Below, in pieces: positions 1 through 10,022 of a stretch of DNA of 64,000 nt; within the stretch, counting starts at the first letter, position 1, and each line of letters starts with the position of its first letter. This DNA comes from Camelus bactrianus. Lineage: Eukaryota; Chordata; Mammalia; Artiodactyla; Camelidae. Below the pieces are notes generated by a model. It was not told the origin of the DNA, made no database searches, and worked only from the letters and a program-made list of their open reading frames with translations. A program made the translations under genes and the position numbers. The stretch covers positions 63,256,001 through 63,320,000 of the forward strand of contig NC_133546.1 of NCBI RefSeq assembly GCF_048773025.1, written 5' to 3'.

Positions 1-1973
1 GAGACGGGAAACAGAAGGAGAGAGTCCAGGAGGGCGTGCGGGCTCTGGTGTGGCCCGCTGGCGATGGCTGATGGCAGCTTCCAGGACCTGAAGGCAGGGC
101 TCAGTGTTGGCTCAAGACCTGGGACAGCTCCATTTATTTTCCAGTTGGCCAGGACCCATGCCAGCGAGCCAGCAGGAAGCAGTAAAAATCCAGACGTGTC
201 TCAGAGAAGGACACATCGCTAACAGCTAGTGTGTCTGGGTGAGGGAAACTTGGCAGTGTTTCAGTAAGCCCCACAATGAGGCAAGGACACACTGGAGAAA
301 AGGATGGGAACAAAAAATGGACATTGTTTTCAGATGTTAAAGTATATAATGCAACACAGTTAACCATGTCAATGTAACTCAGTTGTTTTCTTCAAACAAT
401 AGGATACTCTATACTCTATCATCAATCCAAACGGAAGGCAAAGTCATACACACACAGACACACACACACACGCAGGTCTCTACTGTGCACAGTTATCCAA
501 GGCAGCAGCAAACACAACTCGCCTCTGTCTAGTTGCTCAATTAAGTTTCTGAAAATAAACAGAAGGGTGAGCATTCAGAAGTCTGCCAGGTGAGGATGCA
601 GGCTGCAGCTGGCCACGTTCCAGTGGCGAAGCTCTCCCAGGTCGCTGATGGTAGGACCTCTCCACCAATTTTCTTAGGCGATTTAACAGTTGTCACCTTT
701 TTCCTTCCTCTTTGCATAATTTGGATTTCATTGCCTTGTCTTGGTTATCATGTCATTCTTTTCAAATTAGCACACTTGTTCCTGAGTATATGTAAACTGC
801 TCTCTTTTCCATGGAGCAAATGTGCGCCTGGGAACGCCGTACCCACACAGGTGCACACCCGGACCCCCTCCTCGGATTTCCGCCCCATTCCTTCCCTTCC
901 GAGACTTGAGCATCTGTTTGGAGCTTCCTTTTGCTGTTCATCTGATTTTTCCTTCGGCAGAACTGCACAGACTTCCACCCACAGACGTGGCAGCAGGCAG
1001 ACAAAACATCTCATGTATTTTAGTTCATGTTTGGCATTCAGTCTGGAAGACGGAGCTGCCAGCTACTCTGAAATGCCAACTGGAATATATTTTACACTAT
1101 CAGGGAGAGAGAGACAGCACGCCTGGGAGAAACTGTAGCCTCACGGTGATAACTTGTAGCTGGAGGCCCTAATGCTTGCATGTTTCTTTTCCTCAAAATC
1201 AAATTGTGCTTTTTGGAGTGAATTTCTGGTGGCTGCTTATTTGTTTTCTATCACACAATAACGAGGACGTTTCAGTCTGTTGGCTCTGGGCTCGTTGACT
1301 CTGACAGCAAATGGAAAAGAAAGATTGGTTTGTCCTGGCTACTTGCTCCTTATTTTTCCTTAAATTGTATCGCAGCCAATATAAGGCCTGCAAGAATGCC
1401 AAAGTGGAAAAACGTATTGACCCCAGCTCTGATATCGGAGGCTAGTGCCATGTGGGTGTCCCTGGCGTTTGCACGCCTCTCTGTCTTCACGCCTCCTGAC
1501 CTGCGTGGCAACCCCACCACTGAGCGCAAGATGGGGTCTTGAACCTGCGTGGCTTCATCTTCCCACGGAGCCACCTTCTCTCCACCTTTCTCTTCCTGGT
1601 CCCTTTGCCTCAGGGGAATTTTTGCACTCAGTATCTTGGTAAGGAAGGGTTTCATTCTCTGGTTTCTGTTCATGTCCGAGCCAGTGTATCCCTGCCATCA
1701 TAGAACACAGACTGACCCTGATGCAGCCCCCAAAATTCCCTTGCTTAAATGCGAGCCCACCACCACCTGCCTTCATGGAATTCCTGCAGGCTCCTTAGCA
1801 CTGCTGGCCCAGAACCTGTCCAGTGTGCTCCACACCCTCCGTGTTTCTCTCGCACCTCCCAGGAACATCAGGCAGCCTGGCCCTCGGGTGAACTTGCCTG
1901 GGAGAGGCTGCCTCCACCTCTCAGCCACAGTCCTGTCACCCTGGGCCCCCTCCTCTCTGGCCGTCCTTGATAG

Positions 1974-1974
<1 letters not shown>
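1..1974. other. Intergenic, no recognised gene
   Basis: Mixed-composition unique sequence with a short CA run at 447-471. Open frames of up to 182 codons (590-1138 plus) overlap equally open frames on the other strand and resemble no protein I know. I see no promoter or CpG island. Confidence 0.6.
447..471. repeat. Short interrupted CA repeat
   Basis: A CA dinucleotide run of about 25 bases with one interruption. Confidence 0.9.

Positions 1975-2007
<33 letters not shown>
1975..2007. repeat. CA microsatellite
   Basis: An uninterrupted CA run of about 16 units, likely polymorphic. Confidence 0.95.
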
Positions 2008-2009
<2 letters not shown>

Positions 2010-2044
2010 TTCAATCCACTGCAATTTTGCAGTGATCTCAGAGA

Positions 2045-2215
2045 ATGGCCCAGTAATACTCTGAGCACTTACTCCGCGCCATGCCAGGTGCTTGGTGGAC
2101 AGCACATTTGATCCTCACAACAACCCTATGATACAGCTGCTGCTGTTGTTGTATCCCCATTTTACAGATGGGGAAACTAACACCTAACGAGGGGAAGCCA
2201 TGGAACCCCCTCCCC
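2045..2215 (-). repeat. MIR SINE fragment
   Basis: The core reads, in reverse, as the MIR signature: GAGCACTTACTCCGCGCCA, then ATCCTCACAACAACCCTATG and CCATTTTACAGATGGGGAAA. This is an ancient mammalian tRNA-derived SINE. Confidence 0.85.
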
Positions 2216-2559
2216 ACACACTGAAAGCATTCAGCTTACTTCTCCCTCTCCTCAAATTACCACCAAAACCATTCTTGATATTTCTGACTCCACCAGAATG
2301 TATGTCTCGATTTCATAGAAACTGACTCAGTGTGAAAAAGATGAATAATGAGGAAGAGATGATTGTGTGTGGGGGGGGGGGTATGTGTGTTCGTGTAGAG
2401 AATCTCAGAAAGAAATATTTAAATAAATGTAAAAGCATTTATATTTTTACTATTTTAAAAGTACCATTAGTACTTTATAGAAAGATAAAAAGAACATGAT
2501 AAATAACTTCACTACCATAAAAATACCAATGACAGCATTTTGCACTTTCCTTGAGACTG
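2216..2559. other. Unassigned, AT-rich with an 11-base G run
   Basis: No gene or clear repeat apart from TG-rich sequence with eleven Gs at 2371-2381. Confidence 0.5.
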
Positions 2560-2708
2560 TTGTAAAGCATTGCTGTTTACAACTGTGTTTACATAGTAAT
2601 CATATAGTTCTTACAAATTTGTATGTTTTTTCACTTAATCCTATTGTATGGTAGGCATTTTCTATTTTATTATATAATCTTTAAGAGTATAAGCTTCTTT
2701 TTATTTTA
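2560..2708 (-). repeat. Old LINE fragment, left half
   Basis: Looks like antisense old L1 (TTTTTTCACTTAATCC, then a poly-T/AT tract). Its continuation appears at 3536-3700, where TTTTAATAGCTGTAATATTT follows as in L1 consensus, so the DNA between would be later insertions. Family assignment is from memory. Confidence 0.4.
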
Positions 2709-3065
2709 TTTTTTTTTCACCAAAAGGCCCTTTATTGTTTTTATACAACTTAATACTGAATAATGAGATTTTACCCACACAGTTCCTCAGGCCTCAGCTG
2801 GTAAGATTTCTTTCTTTATTTCAGAAGCCTGGATAGCTGCAATTGCTCTTCCTATCCCCACTCCTCCCTTCTTAAGAGAGGAAGATAAAATAAGATTCAT
2901 CTATAGTTAAGGTCTGTGGGGTAACATCTTCCAAAGGTGGGGTGCAATACAGCCTTACTCATTCTTTTATAACCCAGATGAATGGTAGCACTGGTATACA
3001 ATTACAATGTTTCTCATTTGGGACACTAAGAGGTCGGTTTTCACCATTTTCTAACTTAATAAAAA
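2709..3065 (-). pseudogene. Candidate processed retrocopy of an unidentified mRNA
   Basis: On the minus strand the segment ends AATAAAGGGCCTTTTGGTG followed directly by an A-run, the layout of a reverse-transcribed mRNA tail. A short frame reading KKEILPAEA-stop lies about 80 bases before the tail and could be a C-terminus, but I cannot name the parent. No clean target-site duplication is seen, partly because a younger L1 landed at the far end. It could instead be an unrecognised non-LTR repeat. Confidence 0.45.
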
Positions 3066-3073
3066 CACAAAGA

Positions 3074-3527
3074 ATAAAATAATGTCATTTGCTGCGATAT
3101 GGATGGACCTGGAGATTAAGTGAAGTAAGACAAAAAAAGAGAAAGAAAAAATACCATATGATGTCACTCATATGTGGAATCTAAAAAAAAAAGACACAAT
3201 GAACTTGTTTACAAGACAGAAACAGACTCACAGACATAGAAAACAAACTGATGGTTACTGGGGCAGTGGGGAATGAGGGTGGGAAGAGATAAATTGGGAG
3301 ATCGAGGTTTGCAGACGCTAACTACTGTATATAAAATAGATAAACAACAAGGTCCTACTGTAGAGCCCAGGGAACTATATTCAATACCTTGCAGTCACCC
3401 ATAATGGAAAAGAATATGAAAAGGAATATATATATGTACATGTACGACTGAAACATTGTGCTGTACACCAGAAATGGACACAACATTGTAAACTGACTAT
3501 ACTTCAATAAAAAATTGAAAAAAAAAC
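3074..3527 (+). mobile_element. 5'-truncated young L1 3' end
   Basis: Begins in the ORF2 3' region (TTTGCTGCGATATGGATGG) and runs through the artiodactyl-type L1 3' UTR to CTTCAATAAAAAATTG and a poly(A). CACAAAGA occurs just before it (3066-3073) and just after the tail (3528-3535), an 8-bp target-site duplication. Confidence 0.9.
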
Positions 3528-3535
3528 CACAAAGA

Positions 3536-3700
3536 GTGTCAACTTTTAATAGCTGTAATATTTCACTGAGTAGGTGCCACAACTTAACTATCTTGTTATT
3601 AACAGGTGGATTTCAGATTTGTTCTTCTACGAGTTTTCCTGCAATGATATTTGCATTTATCTTATATAATGGCAGATATGACAAAATTCATAGTAATTTT
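3536..3700 (-). repeat. Old LINE fragment, right half
   Basis: Antisense L1-like sequence that continues the element broken at 2708 (see that entry). Confidence 0.4.
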
Positions 3701-3753
3701 CTCTCTGTGCTTGAATATTCATTTTACATTTGCAGACATTTTCCACACGTCTG

Positions 3754-3765
3754 CCAGTAGGTGGT
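3754..3765 (+). promoter_or_regulatory. CTCF-like motif
   Basis: CCAGTAGGTGGT in the context TCTGCCAGTAGGTGGTGCC matches the CTCF core except for T at the last core C. This is motif evidence only. Confidence 0.35.
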
Positions 3766-4299
3766 GCCAGCAATGCCCACCTTTGCAAGAGCCTGCCCTG
3801 GGGACAGCAGGCATGTACTAGTAAAAGGTTTTGTTTTGCTCAAAAATTCTGTCTGCGCTTATCTTATTAACAAGAAATACAGTTATTAAGTACCCTAAGT
3901 TTACTGATGAGAAATTATTTAATTTAGCCTGGACGTGAGAAATCTGAGGGCAGAGAGAGATGATAATTGTCTTTAAATATGTGAAGGTGGAGGAACTGGG
4001 GGAGGATTATTCTGTGGCCCCAGGTGGAGGCAGGTTTCAGCCGAGTGAGGGAATTTCTGCCGAGTGATCTGGAGAGCAACCCCTTCCGTGGTTGTGATCT
4101 GGAACAGGCTGAACAGACCCCTAGCAAGGACTGAAAGGGAATTCAAGTCACCCTGCAAGGCTGGACTGGGACTTCTGTAAGACCATGCCTAAGAGGCAGT
4201 GACTCTAGAAGTTATACAAAACAAGTGTTACCTTTTGAAAATAGAAAAGCATCAATTACCGTAATGTTGCACAGTTAAAGTGAGAAGGCAAGTTATTTG

Positions 4300-4440
4300 A
4301 TTGTGGAGTGCATTCATGCAGTAAACACTCATGGTGCATCTATCATGACTCAGGCATTGTATGAGACACTGGGGATGCAGGAGTGAGCAAAAGAGAGACC
4401 AAAAAAAAAAAAAAAAAAGCAGCCTTCGCAGAGCTTACAC
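4300..4440 (-). repeat. L2 3' end with long A-run
   Basis: Reads as antisense L2 3' terminus (CAGGCATTGTATGAGACACT, GGGGATGCAGGAGTGAGCAA, GCAGAGCTTAC). An 18-base A-run occupies 4401-4418. Confidence 0.65.
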
Positions 4441-4620
4441 CAATACCTAGCACAGTTTTCAAAATGTTTTTGCGTGTATTTTCTTATTTGACCTCACGAT
4501 GATTGTGCGAGGTGAGCAGAGCAGGGATTCTCCCCCCATGCACGAGGAGAGCTTAGAGGGTCCAGTGACTGGCCCAGGAGCACACCCGGAGTGATGGGGA
4601 AGGAGGAAAACCCAGCCCCA
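4441..4620 (-). repeat. MIR SINE fragment
   Basis: Degenerate antisense MIR following the L2 piece: TTTCTTATTTGACCTCACGA, then GTCCAGTGACTGGCCCAGG. Confidence 0.6.
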
Positions 4621-5804
4621 TGAGCCCCAGCCCCAGCGCTCCGTGTGCCAGGCTGTCCTGACCTGTGGGCCCTGCGTGCCCAGAGGGACCTGTGTCTCTA
4701 CTGTCCCACCTCCGACTTCTGGAGTGGGCTACGCATCCTGAATTCCCTCAAAATGACTGCATCTTTAACACAGGCAAAGAGATCAAATCTCAGAAGTAGA
4801 GCAAGCCTAATATTTTCATTTCTAAGCTGAGATTCTCAAAGGCTGACACTGCCTTTAATCCATTAAAAAAACAAATACAAAAACATCTCCATGCCTGGCA
4901 CACAGCACGTGCTTCGCCAGCGTTTGCTGACAGAGAACCACAACTCCTACTTACCGAACACTCTTCTCATACTGTTTTTAGGTGTACTCTTCTCATGAAT
5001 ACACAGTACCTCGGAAATGGGATGTTATGCCATTTCACACGACTTTGAGGAAACTAGAAGGAGAAGATATGGAAAAAAAAAGAAATGCTTGGTAAAACTC
5101 ACGCAGGACTGACGCCTGGGTGGGACAGGGGTCTGACTTCATCTTGGTTCTCAGCGTTGGTTATTCTGAGAGTTGCGTGATTATTTTTCAGTGATTTCAC
5201 TCTGTTCTGTTGAATTAAATTCTGGCCTTTCATTTTCCAATTGTTTATTTAACTAAGTCTTTTGTTATTATCATTGGATTGTATTTACCCGGAAGTAGAG
5301 TCATCTTGTGACATCACATTCTCTGTGCCTGAAAATTAAGGTAGGTTTCTAGCCAGTCTCTGTCTAGGGGGAGAAGTTAATGCAAAGATGGCAGCTTGCT
5401 CCCTCTTCAAGTCCTCATTACCCAAGGACAAAGCCGTAGCAGACGTAGAAGAGGAGATATATGCGTGTATATGTTCATATGGACCTACACATATACAGAT
5501 GCATGTGTATGCACACATGCATAACATAAATACATGTTTATAAATAGATATACTACATTTACATACTATATGTGATTTATGAGAGAGGGAATATTCAGTG
5601 GAACAGAAGAGATGTCAGGTGAAAACAAGGTAAAACTCGCTTATCTAGGTAGACGGGAAAACTTGTAAAAACTCAGTCCTGAAGAGAGCTCTAAACTCAC
5701 GGTGTCTGTACCCTGGCAGGATAGTTGCTCACCCTTGTTCATTTGAGAAAAAAAAATGTTAAAAATCAGTTAACGTTTGGTGGGATCCAAGCAGTGAAGG
5801 AGAC
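4621..5804. other. Intergenic, no recognised gene
   Basis: Unique-looking sequence including a TATA/CATA-rich low-complexity tract around 5455-5560. Nothing supports a gene. Confidence 0.5.
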
Positions 5805-5985
5805 GTGATGTAGCAGGTGGTGAGAAGGCAGGGTTGGAGTTAGAGAGACCTGGGTTCGAATCCTTGCTCTGCCACTCACTTGTTCTGTGCCTCAGTTTTC
5901 TAACTGCAAAGTAGGGGTAAGCACGGTGTCCCAGGATTGTTGCAACTAGAATGAGATCACTCACATGAGGAGCTTAGGACGGCCT
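5805..5985 (+). repeat. MIR SINE with intact B-box-like segment
   Basis: A forward MIR: GAGACCTGGGTTCGAATCCT, then CTCTGCCACTCACTTGTTCT and GTGCCTCAGTTTTC. The tRNA-derived B box GGTTCGAATCC at about 5853-5863 is unusually well preserved. It is a repeat, not a tRNA gene. Confidence 0.88.
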
Positions 5986-6084
5986 CTGTCCCAGGGCAGA
6001 TACTCATCACACTGCAGCAGCCGTTGTCCCTGGTTATGCATGACATTAGCAGTAGCCACATGGGCACAGTCTGGCCTTGTGGAG

Positions 6085-6185
6085 AAAAGATATTTTGAAT
6101 CTGGACTTTTGAGTTTGAGTCCAAAAGTAAATAATGTTGTGCTCTGGGCAAATCAGTGAATCTATTCATGCTCCTCTTGGTGACA
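6085..6185 (+). repeat. Probable degraded MIR
   Basis: GAGTTTGAGTCC followed by CTCTGGGCAAATCAGTGAAT is reminiscent of the MIR 5' half. Weak match. Confidence 0.3.
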
Positions 6186-6287
6186 AAGCATCAGCCATCC
6201 AATCCTTAGAAGTTACAATCAATTTTGTTCCAATTCCAGGGTCACATGAAAAGTGGAATCAACATGGCCTACTTCAAACCAGCCTCA

Positions 6288-7036
6288 TTCCAGAAAAGGG
6301 AACCGCCCTACACTGCCGGTGGGGATGTAAGTTGGTGCAGGCACTATGGAGAATAGTAGGGAGGTTCCTTAAAAAAACTAAAAACTGAGCTACTGTATGA
6401 TCCAGCAATCCCACTCCTGGGCATATATCCAGATAAAACTCCAATTCGAAAAGACACGTGTACCCCAGTGTTCATAGTAGCACTAGTTACAATAGCCAAG
6501 ACAGGGAAGGAAACTAAGTGTCCATTGACAGATGGATGGATAAAAATGTGGTGTATATACACAATGGAATACTATGCAATGATAAAAGAGAATGAAATAA
6601 TGACGTTTGCAGCAACATGGATGGATCTAGAGATTATCATATTAAGTGAAGTAAGTCAGACAAAGATAAATATCATTTGATATCACTCGTAAGTGGAATC
6701 TTAAAAAAATGATACAAATAAACTTATTTATAAAACAGAAATAGACTTGTAGACATAGAAAACAAACTTATGGTTACCAAAGAGGAAGAGGGGGGAGGGA
6801 GAAATTAGGAGCTTGGGATTAACAGATACACACTACTATGTATAAAAATAGATAAACCACAAGGACCTACTGTATAGCACAGGGAGCTATATTCAATATC
6901 TTGTTATAACCTATAATAGAAAAGAATCTGAAAAAGAATACATATACATGTATATGTACAACTGAATCATTATGCTATATACCAGAAACTAACACAATAT
7001 TGTAAATCAACTATACTTCAAAAAAATAAAAATAAA
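6288..7036 (+). mobile_element. 5'-truncated young L1 (about 750 bp)
   Basis: Covers the end of ORF2 (CCAGCAATCCCACTCCTGGG, ATGGAATACTATGCAATGAT) and the 3' UTR to a poly(A)-rich tail. AAACCAGCCTCA is found at 6276-6287 and again at 7037-7048, a perfect 12-bp target-site duplication (edge As may be shared with the tail). Confidence 0.95.
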
Positions 7037-7048
7037 AAACCAGCCTCA

Positions 7049-8229
7049 CCCCAAGATCTGAGTGGGTTTTGCCTCCAACAGGCTTTCCATGGAAGTAGAC
7101 CATCTCCCCCAGAGATGACACAGCCGTTCCCTGTGGTTCATGTCTGTGCTGTGGTTTTTCTCGGTGCCCAAGAGCACTTTCTAGAGCTGGGTTGCTTCCT
7201 TCTCAGAAGACGTGATGATGGCTTGGAGAACTCAAACTCTTACACACAAGCAGAACATAATGAGGGGGAAATTCCTGCGCAGAAATATTCTCATCTCAAA
7301 GCAGTTTTTCACCGTCTGCCATTTGGGAGCTCTTATCACAAGGCTTTTTCCTTTGATGGGAAGAATGGACTCAAGGACACTTTCTTTCAATGTGGGCTGT
7401 TTGTTGTAGGGCTCCTCAGGCTTCCCAAGTGAGAAGCCACTGTATCTCCTGGAGGATAAGATCAAACAGCAAGTCCGCAGCTCACTCTCCTCATTAAGGG
7501 GACAGAGGTGCCCCCAGGAAACAAGGAAGGTAGCTTGGTCTAATCTCCTTGTCCAGATGCTAATGACAGTTCTCCTGCCGAGCACAGTAATTGAATTGCT
7601 GTCGGGAGCGTCCTTCTCTAAGGAGAGGTTTAGCCGCATGCACCAGCTTGTGCAGGATGGCTTCTGGTAAACACCCCAGGGCTTTGTGAACTTCTGGGGC
7701 AGGGCTCCCTGTAACAGTCATGTGAGCTGATTCAATTCAGAATAGGAATATGTCTGTAGTTCCTTGAGTCACCAGAAATAGTTATCCATAGAGTGCGGGT
7801 GAGAAACTGAGCTGTCAATTCCCTCCCAAGACCAGGTGAAATTATCTCACTCCAAATCAGACAAACTGAGCAAGGCGTGTCTTTGGGTGGCCATTACATT
7901 GTCAGTTCTTTCCTCCAGCTTCTGGGGAAAACTCAGGGCTTGTCATGCTGACTAGAGAGCAGAGATTTTTGCCAAACTCTGACGGATGTTCCCCCAGATT
8001 TCGGAAGCAGGATGGAAACTGAATCATCAAAGTGCAATCAGCTATGGGCTCCATTTCAGATGCCTCTTTGGGTGGGAGAGATTCAGCTCTACATCAGATG
8101 CAGGGTTTCAATCAATAACTCACGCTTCCTTAAATCCCATGGAGACAGAATATTTGCAGCAGAATGAGACATCTTGGATGCTAATATACATGGGAACATC
8201 CTTATCTTCTTTCTCCCCAAAATGACTGC
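7049..8229. other. Repeat-free unique stretch
   Basis: About 1.2 kb with no repeat I recognise, between an L1 and a SINE. Overlapping open frames on both strands (105 and 135 codons) have no recognisable similarity. It could be ordinary unique DNA or contain a conserved non-coding element. Confidence 0.5.
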
Positions 8230-8237
8230 TTGTTTAT

Positions 8238-8344
8238 GTAAATTTTTTTAACTTTTTTTTTAGTAGAGGTACTGGGGATCGAACCCTGGACCTTGTGCTT
8301 GCTAAGCATGGCTCTACCACTGAGCTATGCACACCCCCAATTGT
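8238..8344 (-). mobile_element. Camelid tRNA-derived SINE (Vic-1 type)
   Basis: In reverse it starts GGGTGTGCATAGCTCAGTGG (A box) and passes through a GGTTCGATCC-type B box. TTGTTTAT at 8230-8237 and 8345-8352 may be the target-site duplication. Confidence 0.88.
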
Positions 8345-8359
8345 TTGTTTATATTTAAT

Positions 8360-8600
8360 AAAACACTTAGCCATCATTTACTGTTTTTAGTACTTTATAA
8401 AGATGAACTCACTTTGCCCCCATTTCAACTGTGTGAAGTAGTATGGTTATTATTTTACCTTCATTACCATTTTACAGCTGAGGAAATGGAGGCACAGAGA
8501 GCTTAAAGAACTTGCCCGAGGTCCCACAGCCTGCCTGATTCACATCCAGTCTGCTCCAGAATCTATGCTCTTATCCACTCAGCTGTGCTGCCTGATTCAA
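8360..8600 (-). repeat. MIR SINE, near full length
   Basis: Antisense MIR from the 3' part (AGTACTTTATAAAGATGAAC) through CATTTTACAGCTGAGGAAAT and GGCACAGAGAGCTTAAAGAA to the tRNA-related end TTATCCACTCAGCTGTGCTG. Confidence 0.9.
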
Positions 8601-9129
8601 TATTTTAATGACACAATTTAAAAGCATTTAATTCACTCTCTATCTTGAAATATTTCCTCCACACACAGGGAAACCTCAGCATGTGCACTGGGGAGCCGCC
8701 AGCAGGAAGTGGGCGGAGATCACTCACAAGATGTTGGACCAAGTGGGCACCTGCTGCCTTGATTCAGCCGTCTCACTGAGGCCTGGAAAGTTCCCTACTG
8801 TCCCAGGTCTCAGTGGAGGGAGGTCCCTGCCTTCCTGCCCTCTGCTCCATGCCCAGGTTTTCAAATTATTGTTGTCTGTGAGTTGCCAAAAAACCCTCCC
8901 ATGGTCACATATTCATTTATTCCATAAACTTCTTCAAAGTACCAAGCCTGTACTTGGCATGCATGAAGAATAATTGAAAGCATCTTCTGGGAGAGTTAAA
9001 ATATGAGGATGCTACTGGAACTATAATATAATAAAATGAAAAATATAATTAAAAACGGGGCTAGAAAGCCCTGAACTTAATGCAAGTTAATCCAGCCTGG
9101 ATCAGACAGACCAAAAGACAGCAATTCCT
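8601..9129. other. Intergenic, no recognised element
   Basis: Unique-looking, with an AT-rich tract near 9010-9050. Confidence 0.45.
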
Positions 9130-9330
9130 CCCTCTTTTATTGAGCACCGATGCTAGACACTATAATGGGACACATCAAAACTAATGTTATTAACCACCTT
9201 TACGTTCCTGCCTCTGTACTGCTCTGTTCTGGGGATATATTAATGAACAAAAGAAACTCAGCTGCTGCTTCAAAGAATGCACAGTCTTTGCAGAAGACTG
9301 CCAATAAAAAAGTAATTATAGGTGAAGTAT
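9130..9330 (-). repeat. Old L2/MIR-type fragment
   Basis: TTTTATTGAGCACCGATGCT followed by GGGGATATATTAATGAACAA resembles the antisense L2 3' end. Diverged. Confidence 0.5.
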
Positions 9331-9685
9331 AAATCACAAACATTCTGAATTATTTTTCTAGGTTTGACTTTGTCAAATTCAGAGACTCACTGATCTGGCG
9401 CTTATATTCTCAGGAGCTCTTTCTCCAGTCTGGTGATTCAAGTCCTCATTTTAAAACTTTTGGAACACAAACGATAATGGGCAGTAATTTAATTTTAACT
9501 TGTGGAGTTGACATTGCTGGGGAAGGAGAAAGATCCGAAAGCTCCACAGGCAGTGTCATGGTGGGGTGCCCTGGGGGGTTCTCAGTGGGGAAGGATTCCT
9601 TTCATCAAAGATGCTAGAGGCAGAAAGTCAGCAAAAGCCAGCACAGACTTGGCGGGGAGCAAACCCTCCCTTAGAAGTCAACTGA

Positions 9686-10010
9686 CAGTGAGTCGTTGTT
9701 GTTTATCTGTTTTATATATAGTACTGTATATCTGTTAATCCCAAACTTCTAATTTATCCCTCCCCTGCCCTTTCCCCTTATATATAAAATAAAGACCAAG
9801 GACCTATTGTATACCACAGGGAACTATATTCAATTTGTTGTAATAACATATAATGGTAAAGAATACGAAAAGAAAAGAATCTATGTATGTACATGTATAA
9901 CTGAATTGCTTTGCTGTATGCCTGAAACTAACATTGTAAATAAACTGCACTTCAATATAAAAAAGGATAAAAAAAAATTACTAATTATTATATCAATAGC
10001 AAAAAAAAAG
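9686..10010 (+). mobile_element. Twin-primed (5'-inverted) L1 with possible 3' transduction
   Basis: Positions 9686-9780 are the L1 3' UTR in antisense and 9781-9980 are the same UTR in sense; about 25 consensus bases occur in both halves. GAAGTCAACTGA flanks the whole unit perfectly (9674-9685 and 10011-10022). Between a first A-rich tail and a second A-run lie about 23 non-L1 bases (TTACTAATTATTATATCAAT and a few more), consistent with a short 3' transduction. Confidence 0.92.
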
Positions 10011-10022
10011 GAAGTCAACTGA

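Noticed and set aside
590-1138. 182-codon open frame, the longest in the window
   Set aside because: Overlaps other open frames on both strands, resembles no protein family I know, and lacks promoter or splice context. Treated as chance.
5851-5865. Perfect B-box-like GGTTCGAATCC
   Set aside because: Embedded in a MIR with the rest of the MIR body; no tRNA fold.
7232-7639. 135-codon minus-strand frame facing a 105-codon plus-strand frame
   Set aside because: Both frames are open over the same DNA with no family motifs; more likely low stop density than a gene.
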